Below, piece by piece: positions 26,753-34,707 of a stretch of 64,000 nt of DNA. Below the pieces are notes generated by a model. It did not search any database. It worked only from the letters and a program-made list of their open reading frames with translations, and was not told where the DNA came from. The DNA lies in assembly GCA_903862885.1 (NCBI GenBank), contig CAIOZU010000004.1, positions 1-64,000 on the forward strand, read 5' to 3'. How positions within the stretch are numbered: position 1 is the first letter of the stretch; each line of letters starts with the position of its first letter. The stretch is from an uncultured Pseudomonadota bacterium. Lineage in GTDB: Bacteria > Pseudomonadota > Gammaproteobacteria > Steroidobacterales > Steroidobacteraceae. Both the position numbers and the translations under genes were made by a program.

Positions 26753-27388
26753 ATGAATCCCGCGGGCCGTACACTGGTCATCGCTTGCGGGGCACTGGCG
26801 CGCGAAATCACTGCACTGAAGCGCGCCAGTGATTGGGCGGCATTGGATGTCACATGCTTGCCGCCAGAACTGCATAACACCCCTGATAAAATCCCAGCGA
26901 GCGTAGCCGCCGCTATCCAGGCTGCTAAGACCCGCTACTCGACCATTTACGTGGCGTACGCCGACTGCGGGACCGGTGGCCTACTCGATCGGGTGCTGGA
27001 GGCGGAGGGTGTGGAGCGCTTGCCTGGCGCACATTGCTATGAGTTTTACGCGACAACTCCGGTTTTTGACGCGTTGGCTGAGGCGGAGCTCGGCACTTTC
27101 TATTTAACGGATTTTCTGGTGCGTCACTTCGAGCGTTTGGTTGTGGGCTCGTTGGGTATTGATCGCCATCCCGAATTGGTGGCTGAGTACTTCAGGCACT
27201 ACACCCGTGTTTTGTATCTGGTGCAGGAGCCGAACGCTGCACTGTCAACGCAGGCAGAGGCCATCGCTGCTCAATTGGGGCTTCGTTATGAAGAGCGCTA
27301 CACGGGCTATGGCGACTTAGATAATCGCCTACAAGCTTGGTTACGCAAAGCCAAGGCGAGTGTGCGGGTCGAAGGGGCCACGGCTTAA
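26753..27388 (+). CDS. DUF1638 family protein, corrinoid operon
   Basis: 211 residues with the conserved DUF1638 features VIACGALAREI, CLPPELHNTPDKI, YADCGTGG and GAHCYEF. Biochemical function is unknown. The conserved Cys/His residues suggest a metal or corrinoid-related role, which is speculation. It lies 14 bp after the corrinoid protein gene, so it is in the same operon and probably supports the methyl-transfer system. Confidence 0.88.
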   Translation: MNPAGRTLVIACGALAREITALKRASDWAALDVTCLPPELHNTPDKIPASVAAAIQAAKTRYSTIYVAYADCGTGGLLDRVLEAEGVERLPGAHCYEFYATTPVFDALAEAELGTFYLTDFLVRHFERLVVGSLGIDRHPELVAEYFRHYTRVLYLVQEPNAALSTQAEAIAAQLGLRYEERYTGYGDLDNRLQAWLRKAKASVRVEGATA

Positions 27389-27438
27389 TCAGCATGGTCT
27401 GTCAATGCTTACGTCGATTAGGTTGAATGGGAGTTTAA

Positions 27439-27783
27439 ATGGCGCAGCTCATTGTTATCTCGTGGCGTGATATCCCGGCGCAAGTCATTGTGAAACGTGC
27501 TCGCGAGACCTCGAAAGTGCAGCTCTCTCACCGCTTCCAAGAGGCCATTGATCGCGCCGCGATGCGTGCGGGCAAAGGCAGCAGTGATGCCTACCTTGCG
27601 GACTGGAAGCGGAGCCCACCGAGACCGTGCGGAGACGAGCTGCAAGCAGAGGCAGCCGCGGAAGCGGCGATTTTAGAGAGCAAGTACTCAGATGCCGACT
27701 TGGATCGGCTGATTCGCGCTAAGGGTATTGATATTAACGTGACGCCAGTAGAAGCGGCTGTCACTGATGGAGAAGCACAGTAA
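27439..27783 (+). CDS. Small 'virulence factor' family protein (PF13769-like), corrinoid operon
   Basis: 114 residues: IVISWRDIPAQVIVKRARET, then VQLSHRFQEAIDRAAMRAGK and YLADWKR, which I recognise as the family annotated 'virulence factor'. No catalytic motif is evident and the name is historical. It has the tight spacing of an operon member: its stop overlaps the next start by one base. The placement argues for a role in corrinoid-dependent C1 transfer rather than virulence. Confidence 0.8.
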   Translation: MAQLIVISWRDIPAQVIVKRARETSKVQLSHRFQEAIDRAAMRAGKGSSDAYLADWKRSPPRPCGDELQAEAAAEAAILESKYSDADLDRLIRAKGIDINVTPVEAAVTDGEAQ

Positions 27784-28256
27784 TGTATAGCGTACGCCTA
27801 TGGTCGATCCGTCGCGCCCGCAGCTGGAATCAGTTTTATAACGGCTTAGAAGCACTTCTGGTTCGTGCCGCACCTTTACTACGTGCGATCGGCTACCAGC
27901 GTCTAGAGCGTCCATTCGCCTTTGTTGAGCGTCAAGTTAAAGGCCTGCTGTTTGACTGCAAAATGTGTGGTCAGTGCGTATTGAGCTCGACCGGCATGTC
28001 CTGCCCAATGAATTGTCCGAAGAACATTCGCAATGGTCCCTGTGGTGGCGTGCGCGCCAATGGTCACTGCGAAGTTAAACCCGAGATGCGCTGTGTGTGG
28101 GTGGAGGGCTTTGCCGGCGCGACGCGCATTAAAGGGGGCCTAGATAAGATCAAAGTCGTACAGGCGCCGGTTGACCGTCGGCTGGAAGGTCGTTCCTCGT
28201 GGCTGCGTGTGGTGCGTGAGAAAACAGACCCAGTTGTTGCGGAGGTCAAGAAATGA
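27783..28256 (+). CDS. Methylenetetrahydrofolate reductase C-terminal-domain protein (MetV-like)
   Basis: 157 residues with a Cys-rich core (FDCKMCGQCVLSSTGMSCP, then NCPKN, NGPCGG and HC), the MTHFR_C family. In acetogens the MetV protein of this family partners MetF in methylene-THF reductase. The N-terminus (1-60) is basic. It overlaps both neighbours (1 bp before; 4-bp ATGA overlap with metF after), which supports a stoichiometric partner of the next gene. Metal content (Zn or Fe-S) cannot be decided here. Confidence 0.88.
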   Translation: MYSVRLWSIRRARSWNQFYNGLEALLVRAAPLLRAIGYQRLERPFAFVERQVKGLLFDCKMCGQCVLSSTGMSCPMNCPKNIRNGPCGGVRANGHCEVKPEMRCVWVEGFAGATRIKGGLDKIKVVQAPVDRRLEGRSSWLRVVREKTDPVVAEVKK

Positions 28257-29263
28257 TATTTCCAGATGAGCCCGCGATCGGTCTGCCCTTCGCGATTTTG
28301 CCTGGCCATTCTTCTGGCGGACGTTTGGAGCGCGTGTTGCGTGCCGGCGAGTTTGCCGTCACCAGTGAGTTGGCGCCGCCGGATTCTGCCAATGCAGACG
28401 ATGTGTACCAACGTGCCCGCGTGTTTGACGGCTATGTAGATGCCATCAATGCAACCGACGGCTCAGGTGCCAACTGCCACATGTCCAGTGTGGCGGTATG
28501 TGCGTTGCTGGCTCGCGTGGGGTATGCGCCGATCATGCAGATCTCTTGTCGCGACAAAAATCGCATTGCTATTCAAGGCGACATCCTCGGTGCTGCTGCC
28601 ATGGGCGTGTGCAATATGTTGTCTCTGTCAGGTGATGGCGTGCAGGCGGGCGATCACCCGCAGTCAAAGCCAGTATTTGATCTGGACTCGTTGTCGCTCT
28701 TGGAAATTGCACGCTCAATGCGTGATGAAAGTCGATTTCAGAGTGGTCGCAAGCTGACCTTGGCACCCAAAGTTTTCTTAGGAGCGGCTGAGAATCCTAC
28801 CGTGCCACCACTGGAGCATCGCGCTCTACGTCTAGCGAAGAAAATTGCGGCGGGTGCACAATTTATTCAGACGCAGTATGTCTATGACCTTGAGCGCATG
28901 GCAACTTTCATGCGTTCGGTCGAAGACTTGGGGCTATTCGGCAAGGTATTTATCTTGATGGGCGTAGGCCCATTTAAAACGGCCAAAGGTGCCGAATGGA
29001 TGCGCAACAATGTGCCCGGGATGCATGTGCCGGATGCGCTTATTAAGCGACTGGCCGGCGCGTCAGATCAAGCGCTTGAAGGCCGCAATATTTGTATTGA
29101 GCTGATGCAGCAGGCGCGGGAGATGAAAGGCATCAGTGGCGTGCACGTGATGGCCTATCGACAAGAAGAGTCGGTCGCCGACATGGTGGATCGATCAGGC
29201 ATATTAAAGGGTCGAGTACCTTGGTATCCGACTCGTGATCAGATTTCAGAGAGGAATGCATAA
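28253..29263 (+). CDS. metF: Methylenetetrahydrofolate reductase
   Basis: 336 residues of the MetF TIM-barrel family: FAVTSELAPPDSANADD, the folate/FAD region CRDKNRIAIQGDILGAAAMG (SGDGVQAGDHP after it), and FIQTQYVYDLERM. It interconverts methyl-THF and methylene-THF. In this operon it would run in the oxidative direction, disposing of methyl-THF made by the corrinoid system. It overlaps the MetV-like gene by 4 bp and the next gene by 1 bp. A housekeeping metF is probably elsewhere. Confidence 0.93.
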   Translation: MIFPDEPAIGLPFAILPGHSSGGRLERVLRAGEFAVTSELAPPDSANADDVYQRARVFDGYVDAINATDGSGANCHMSSVAVCALLARVGYAPIMQISCRDKNRIAIQGDILGAAAMGVCNMLSLSGDGVQAGDHPQSKPVFDLDSLSLLEIARSMRDESRFQSGRKLTLAPKVFLGAAENPTVPPLEHRALRLAKKIAAGAQFIQTQYVYDLERMATFMRSVEDLGLFGKVFILMGVGPFKTAKGAEWMRNNVPGMHVPDALIKRLAGASDQALEGRNICIELMQQAREMKGISGVHVMAYRQEESVADMVDRSGILKGRVPWYPTRDQISERNA

Positions 29264-30180
29264 TGACTGACACAATTTTAAGTTCTGGTAGCCGCGAGGT
29301 GGTGATTGGTTTTAATCGACCCTTCGTGATCATTGGTGAGCGTATTAATCCCACCGGACGAAAGATCCTAGCGGCTGAGATGGCGGCCGGTGATTTTAGT
29401 CGCGTAGAGGCGGATGCACTGGCGCAGATTGCCGCGGGCGCTCACATGCTGGATGTGAATGCAGGCATTCCGTTGGCGGATGAGCCCGCGATTCTCGCGC
29501 GTGCGATTCAGCTGGTACAGTCAATCACTGATATGCCCTTATCCATCGACTCCTCGATCGTAGCGGCGCTTGAAGCAGGTCTCAAGGTTTATAAGGGCAA
29601 AGCGTTGGTTAATTCCGTGACCGGCGAAGATGAGCAGCTAGAGCGTGTCATGCCTTTGGTCAAGAAGTACGGAGCGGCCGTAGTAGCCATTTCCAATGAT
29701 GAGACGGGCATTTCGGAAGATCCTAATGTGCGCTTTGAAGTGGCTAAGAAGATTGTTCATCGGGCGATGGACTATGGCATTTCACCCGCCGATGTGGTGG
29801 TCGATCCGTTAGTGATGCCGATAGGCGCCATCAATTCAGCGGGTGTTCAGGTGATGGCCTTGTTGCACCGTCTGCGCACTGAATTAAAGGTCAACACCAC
29901 CTGTGGTGCCTCGAACGTGAGCTTTGGCTTGCCGAATCGCAATGGCATCAACAGCGCGTTTCTGACGATGGCTATTGGGGCGGGGATGACCTCGGCTATT
30001 GCCAATCCGCTGCATCCAGAAATCGTCGCGGCCACCATGGGGGCTGACGTCATGATGGGCCATGACCCTAATTGTGCGCGTTGGATTAAGAAGTTTCGCG
30101 AAGTGCCACCTCCCGGTTCTGAGGCGGCGGGTGGTCCTCGTGGTCGTCGCGAGGGCGGTCATCGCGCTCGCCCGGCTTAA
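29263..30180 (+). CDS. Methyl-THF:corrinoid methyltransferase (MtgA/AcsE family) with Arg/Gly-rich tail
   Basis: 305 residues with the pterin-binding (DHPS-like) barrel: FVIIGERINPTGRK, HMLDVNAGIP, LSIDSS and NTTCGASNVSFGLPNR. It moves a methyl between the corrinoid protein and THF. The barrel is followed by an unusual C-terminal tail (about 280-305) with GGPRGRREGGHRARPA, strongly basic and Gly-rich, beyond the fold's normal end. Similar basic tails occur on the RamA-like and MttB-like proteins of this window. Confidence 0.93.
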   Translation: MTDTILSSGSREVVIGFNRPFVIIGERINPTGRKILAAEMAAGDFSRVEADALAQIAAGAHMLDVNAGIPLADEPAILARAIQLVQSITDMPLSIDSSIVAALEAGLKVYKGKALVNSVTGEDEQLERVMPLVKKYGAAVVAISNDETGISEDPNVRFEVAKKIVHRAMDYGISPADVVVDPLVMPIGAINSAGVQVMALLHRLRTELKVNTTCGASNVSFGLPNRNGINSAFLTMAIGAGMTSAIANPLHPEIVAATMGADVMMGHDPNCARWIKKFREVPPPGSEAAGGPRGRREGGHRARPA

Positions 30181-30189
30181 AGGTATGCA

Positions 30190-32223
30190 TTGAGTACTCC
30201 TATGACAGATGCAACCGACGCGCTGGTGGTCTTCACGCCGTCGGGTAAACGAGGGCGCTTTGCGGTGGGCACGACCTTGCTGTCGGCCGCGCGCACACTC
30301 GGCGTCGACATTGACTCGGTGTGTGGCGGCCGAGCGATGTGTACGCGCTGTCAGGTACTGATTGCCGAAGGGGAGTTCGCGAAGCACGGGGTGCGCTCCT
30401 CAGGTACCCACTTGTCGGCCGCCACAGCGGCAGAAGAACGGCTGGCTCGGCGCACGATATTAGCGGCAGGTCGGCGATTATCTTGTCAGGCGCGCGTTGA
30501 GGGCGATGTGGTGGTCGATGTGCCTGAAACCAGTCAGGTGCATAAGCAGGTGGTACGCAAAGCCGCCGAGGCCAGAGACATTGAGCTCTACCCGCTGATC
30601 ACGCTCCACTATGTGGAAGTAGCCGAGCCTGATATGCACGATCCGTCAGGCGACTTGCGTCGTCTAAAGAACGCGTTGGCCCGTGAGTGGCAGTTGAGCG
30701 CGTTGCAGTGTGATTTATCTATTCTGCAGTCCCTCCAGGTCACTCTGCGGAAGGGGGAGTGGAAGGTGACGGTCGCGGTGCATGACCGTTCACGCATCGT
30801 GGCGGTCTGGCCGGGTTTTCGTGAGAAGGTCTATGGCATGGCGGTGGATGTGGGATCGACCACGATCGCCGCGCATTTGTGCGATCTCACCAATGGTGAG
30901 TTGGTCGCGTCCTCTGGGTTGATGAATCCACAAATTCGTTTTGGTGAGGACCTGATGAGTCGGGTCTCTTATTCCATGATGAATCCGGGCGGTGCAGCGC
31001 AGATGACCGAGGCGGTGAGAACCGCGTTAAGCGAACTAGCGATTGAGGTTGCCAAATCAGCGGATGTGCCGCATGAGGCGATTCTTGAGGTGACTTTGGT
31101 CGGCAATCCGATCATGCACCACCTGGTGTTGGGCATCGATCCGGTCGAGTTAGGCGGTGCGCCTTTTGCATTGGCGGTCGATACCTCAGTGACTGTGACG
31201 GCAGCTGACATAGGATTGTCTTTAGCACCGAGCGCACGTATTTACGTGCTGCCTTGTATTGCAGGCCATGTGGGTGCGGATACCGCAGGCGTTTTATTGG
31301 CTGAACGCCCCGATCTAGCGGAGGCTTTGACGTTAATTGTCGATGTCGGTACTAACGCCGAAATCGTATTAGGTAATCGTGACCGACTGGTGGCATGCTC
31401 AAGTCCGACAGGGCCCGCCTTTGAGGGCGCGCAGATCAGCTGCGGTCAACGAGCAGCGCCGGGGGCCATTGAGCGAGTGCGCATTGATCCGCTGACCCGT
31501 GAACCTCGCTTTAAGGTGATTGGTTCCGATCTGTGGTCCGACGAACCTGGTTTTGCAGAAGTGATTGCCACGACCGGGGTCACCGGTGTGTGTGGTTCCG
31601 GCATTATTGAGGTGATGGCTGAGTTGTATTTGTCGGGCGTCATCAATCAAGATGGTGTGGTGGATGGCGGACTCGCCGCACAGACGCCTCGGGTGATCGC
31701 TAATGGCCGTACCTTTGCCTATGTATTGCATGAGGGTGAGCGGCAGCTATTGATCACCCAGAATGATGTTCGCGCCATTCAGTTGGCGAAGGCGGCTTTG
31801 TATGCCGGCATTCGCCTGCTGATGGATAAATTAGGGATTGATCAGGTAGAGCGTATTCGCTTAGCCGGTGCATTTGGCAGCCACATTGATGTGAAGTACG
31901 CCATGGTCCTAGGCTTGATTCCTGACTGCGATTTAGCGCACGTGACCTCTGCAGGTAACGCCGCTGGCACGGGCGCGCGTATTGCGCTTCTGGATTCCCG
32001 GTCACGGGCCGTGATTGAGACCATGGTCGGTCAGGTAGAGAAAATAGAGACGGCCCTAGAACCACAGTTTCAGGCTCACTTTGTGGATGCTATGGCCTTG
32101 CCGCATAAAACCGCTCCCTATCCCCATTTAAGCAAAGAAGTGACCCTGCCGCCAATTAAGGCCGTGGTGCAGGCAGAGTCGCGTGATCGTCGTGGCCGTC
32201 GTGGTACCGTCACTGCACGCTAG
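30190..32223 (+). CDS. RamA-like reductive activator of corrinoid protein (2Fe-2S + ASKHA, DUF4445)
   Basis: 677 residues. An N-terminal 2Fe-2S ferredoxin-like domain (about 10-110) has CGGRAMCTRCQV and a later C (RLSCQA). A middle linker is followed by a DUF4445/ASKHA ATPase region (from about 215; AVDVGSTTIAAHLCDL, VDVGTNAEIVLGN, AGAFGSHID). The family uses ATP to reduce inactive Co(II) corrinoid to Co(I). The TTG at 30190 has AAAGG upstream; an ATG at 30202 is the alternative. The C-terminal 20 residues end SRDRRGRRGTVTAR, a basic tail like that of the preceding gene product. Last gene of the operon. Confidence 0.92.
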   Translation: MSTPMTDATDALVVFTPSGKRGRFAVGTTLLSAARTLGVDIDSVCGGRAMCTRCQVLIAEGEFAKHGVRSSGTHLSAATAAEERLARRTILAAGRRLSCQARVEGDVVVDVPETSQVHKQVVRKAAEARDIELYPLITLHYVEVAEPDMHDPSGDLRRLKNALAREWQLSALQCDLSILQSLQVTLRKGEWKVTVAVHDRSRIVAVWPGFREKVYGMAVDVGSTTIAAHLCDLTNGELVASSGLMNPQIRFGEDLMSRVSYSMMNPGGAAQMTEAVRTALSELAIEVAKSADVPHEAILEVTLVGNPIMHHLVLGIDPVELGGAPFALAVDTSVTVTAADIGLSLAPSARIYVLPCIAGHVGADTAGVLLAERPDLAEALTLIVDVGTNAEIVLGNRDRLVACSSPTGPAFEGAQISCGQRAAPGAIERVRIDPLTREPRFKVIGSDLWSDEPGFAEVIATTGVTGVCGSGIIEVMAELYLSGVINQDGVVDGGLAAQTPRVIANGRTFAYVLHEGERQLLITQNDVRAIQLAKAALYAGIRLLMDKLGIDQVERIRLAGAFGSHIDVKYAMVLGLIPDCDLAHVTSAGNAAGTGARIALLDSRSRAVIETMVGQVEKIETALEPQFQAHFVDAMALPHKTAPYPHLSKEVTLPPIKAVVQAESRDRRGRRGTVTAR

Positions 32224-32276
32224 TGGGCGCCCGTATGAGTGGCTATTAGTTGATTGGCTGACCTCAGGACGTTTGC

Positions 32277-33113
32277 ATGACCGCTTTTTGTGTGACCGAT
32301 GAACAGATCAGGTCTTTCACAGCAGATGGGGCGGTGTGTCTGCGGGGTGTGTTAACGGAGGCTGAGGTCGCTTTACTGCGGGCCGGTATCGATCAAAATT
32401 TAACTCGCCCCAGTTCGCGCGCCAAGATCGCGAGTACACCGGATGATCCGGGACTTTTTATCGAAGATTTTTGCTGCTGGTCAACTATTGACGCCTACCG
32501 TCGCGTGATTTTTGAGTCGGCACTATCCGGCATTGCAGCGGCACTGACTAAGAGCCAGATGATTCGGCTCTACCATGATCACATGTTGACTAAAGAACCG
32601 GGTACGCGCCAGCGGACACCTTGGCATCAAGATCAGCCGTACTACAACATTGAAGGCCACCAAAACGTCAGCTTCTGGATTCCAGTGGATCCGGTCAGCC
32701 GCGAAGCCACGCTGCAGTTTGTGGCAGGCTCGCATCAAGGACCCTGGTTGATGCCACGCGCTTTTATGTCGAAGGAGGCAAAGTGGTTTCCGGAGGGGGC
32801 CCTTCAGGACTTACCCGATATTGACGCCGAACCAGAAAAACATCGCGTGATCGGTTGGGAAATAAACCCAGGGGATGTTATCGCCTTTAACATGCTGACT
32901 CTGCATGCAGCCGGCGGGGTTGAGTCCGGTCGCCGGCGGCGCGTGTTCTCGGTGCGCATGATCGGCGATGACATTCGCCATGCGCCGCGGTCGTGGGTGA
33001 CATCGCCGGAGTTTCCGGGACTGCGTGATGAACTGCCGGTGGGTGCCGCCCTTGCGCACCCCTTATTCCCCATACTCTGGCCACTGAGCGCGCGCGAATT
33101 GCCTATTCGCTGA
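32277..33113 (+). CDS. Phytanoyl-CoA dioxygenase (PhyH) family Fe(II)/2-oxoglutarate oxygenase
   Basis: 278 residues with the double-stranded beta-helix facial triad: H117 and D119 in TPWHQDQPYY and H210 in LTLHAAGG. A nearby Arg (RRVFSVR) fits 2-oxoglutarate binding. It lies 53 bp after the RamA-like gene, so it could be the distal gene of that operon. The substrate is unknown; PhyH relatives hydroxylate or demethylate small amines and osmolytes (for example ectoine), which would suit the locus. It overlaps the RIO kinase gene tail-to-tail by 11 bp. Confidence 0.88.
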   Translation: MTAFCVTDEQIRSFTADGAVCLRGVLTEAEVALLRAGIDQNLTRPSSRAKIASTPDDPGLFIEDFCCWSTIDAYRRVIFESALSGIAAALTKSQMIRLYHDHMLTKEPGTRQRTPWHQDQPYYNIEGHQNVSFWIPVDPVSREATLQFVAGSHQGPWLMPRAFMSKEAKWFPEGALQDLPDIDAEPEKHRVIGWEINPGDVIAFNMLTLHAAGGVESGRRRRVFSVRMIGDDIRHAPRSWVTSPEFPGLRDELPVGAALAHPLFPILWPLSARELPIR

Positions 33114-33954
33114 TAGCCAAGCGCCCTAACGCGCGCCGGATGGCTTCTTCACGGGCATCTTCAATCGTCACGAGTACGCTGTTCACATCGGCCGCGGTTT
33201 CGTCTTTGACGAAGACCCCCGTGAGTTTCGAATCCGCCTGCAAGGCGCCCTCTTTGAACAGGGCCCACATTTCCTCAGCGTAACGAGTCTCTAACAGCTC
33301 AGGTGCAAAGCGCCCTAAGGTGTTTCGGATGTTATTGACATCCCGCTCCAGCATGTCGAAGGCGCTGTTATTACCCGCCGCATTGACGGCCTGTGGCAGA
33401 TCGATGATGACTGGACCGTCAGGTGCAATCAGTACGTTGAACTCAGACAAATCGCCATGAATCAGCCCTAAGCTCAGCATGCCAGTGACTTGTCGGATCA
33501 GGGTGTGATGATATTCGCGGGCAAGCTCGGGTGACAGATCCACTTCGCCTAAGCGCGGTGCCGGGTCACCGTTCTCGGTGGTGATCAACTGCATGACCAA
33601 TACATCGTAGAAATAGCCGAACGGTTTGGGTACTCGGAGGCCAATGTGGGCCAGCTGATACAGCGCATCCACTTCGGCGTTTTTCCAATTCTCTTCTTGT
33701 TCTTTGCGACCGTACCGAGTGCTCTTGCTCATCGCCCGCATTTCGCGGCTGCCGCGTACCTTGCGACCTTCTTGGTAGCGGGTACGCTGCTTGAAACTGC
33801 GTTGCCCCATGTCTCGATAGACCTTAGCGCAGCGTAGTTCGGTACCTGCGCGCACCAGATAGACGGTCGCTTCTTTGCCGCTTTTGAGGGAGCGGATCAC
33901 CTCATCAATGATGCCGTCGTCGATGAGTGGTTGTAGGCCAGGCGGCGTTTTCAT
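33103..33954 (-). CDS. RIO1-family atypical protein kinase (PA4780-like)
   Basis: 283 residues. The P-loop-like segment is KSGKEATVYLVRAG; the catalytic loop is IHGDLSEFNVLI, followed by the metal-binding VIIDLPQAV. This matches bacterial RIO-type Ser/Thr kinases whose substrates are unknown. It starts at an ATG at 33954. Convergent with PhyH. No functional link to neighbours is evident. Confidence 0.92.
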   Translation of the reverse strand: MKTPPGLQPLIDDGIIDEVIRSLKSGKEATVYLVRAGTELRCAKVYRDMGQRSFKQRTRYQEGRKVRGSREMRAMSKSTRYGRKEQEENWKNAEVDALYQLAHIGLRVPKPFGYFYDVLVMQLITTENGDPAPRLGEVDLSPELAREYHHTLIRQVTGMLSLGLIHGDLSEFNVLIAPDGPVIIDLPQAVNAAGNNSAFDMLERDVNNIRNTLGRFAPELLETRYAEEMWALFKEGALQADSKLTGVFVKDETAADVNSVLVTIEDAREEAIRRALGRLAISE

Positions 33955-34087
33955 GGGGCTCAGTGTGACAGATTTTTGCGTGGCCTATCCATGCCGGAGG
34001 GGGGACCCGATCTCTATTCAGACCACTTTTAGTTATGAGGATGGGCCTCAGACGCCGTGTCTGAGTATGCCGGGTGGCCTCATGGCG

Positions 34088-34660
34088 CTAAGGGGCTGCC
34101 TTTTGCCAGATTTTTCGCCGTACGATGAGCTTCCCATCCTTAAGATCGCTGATGCTAAATATCATGCGATCGCCTTCAAAGGAGACGTGCTGTGCATAGC
34201 GCATGCCGATCTCATCCGGATAGAGCGCCCCGCTGATCTGATGTGTCACGGTGCTGGCCGCCTCATCGACGTGCCATGTACCGAAATAGGCGTAGTAACT
34301 ATCGAGCAGTGCCGCTTTAGTGGCTTGGTGGCTTTGATCGGTGGAGGGGGCTATGCGGTTGGCTGGGGTGTCGAGCGCCGGGCGGTGACCACCGAGGATC
34401 TGTACGCTCATCCAGCCAGCGGCATCGTATACGATCAGGCCATCAGACTCTGCTTGATAAAAAGGCTCCGTGATCGGGCCATCGGGTCCCAGGCGTTCGA
34501 TACGGACCAAGCGCCACGCGCCGATCAGCGACTGACGAATCGCAGGGGTTGGGGCAAGGGTGGGCGTGTCCGCCATGCCGCCAAAGGCGCTCAGTGAGAA
34601 GAGGAGCGCCAAGAATAAGAGGATCCGTTTAGGGTGTAATCGCATGCGGTGCCTGCTCAC
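34088..34660 (-). CDS. Lipocalin-like domain secreted protein
   Basis: 190 residues with a signal peptide (about 1-28; RILLFLALLFSLSAFGGMA) and a Lipocalin_5-like domain: LIGAWRLVRIERLG, DGLIVYDAAGWMSVQI and YYAYFGTWHVDEAASTVTH. The family binds small hydrophobic molecules or acts in polyketide processing, but here no ligand can be named. It probably forms a unit with the TPR gene located 47 bp upstream. Confidence 0.82.
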   Translation of the reverse strand: MSRHRMRLHPKRILLFLALLFSLSAFGGMADTPTLAPTPAIRQSLIGAWRLVRIERLGPDGPITEPFYQAESDGLIVYDAAGWMSVQILGGHRPALDTPANRIAPSTDQSHQATKAALLDSYYAYFGTWHVDEAASTVTHQISGALYPDEIGMRYAQHVSFEGDRMIFSISDLKDGKLIVRRKIWQKAAP

Positions 34661-34707
34661 TGTGTAAGACCGGTGGGTTCGGGTGGATCGACAGGGTGTC
34701 TTCCATA

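Noticed and set aside
33875-34597. 240-codon open frame on the plus strand
   Set aside because: It runs antisense to the RIO kinase start and the lipocalin-like gene, both of which have clear family motifs. Its translation has no recognisable domain, so it is a shadow frame.
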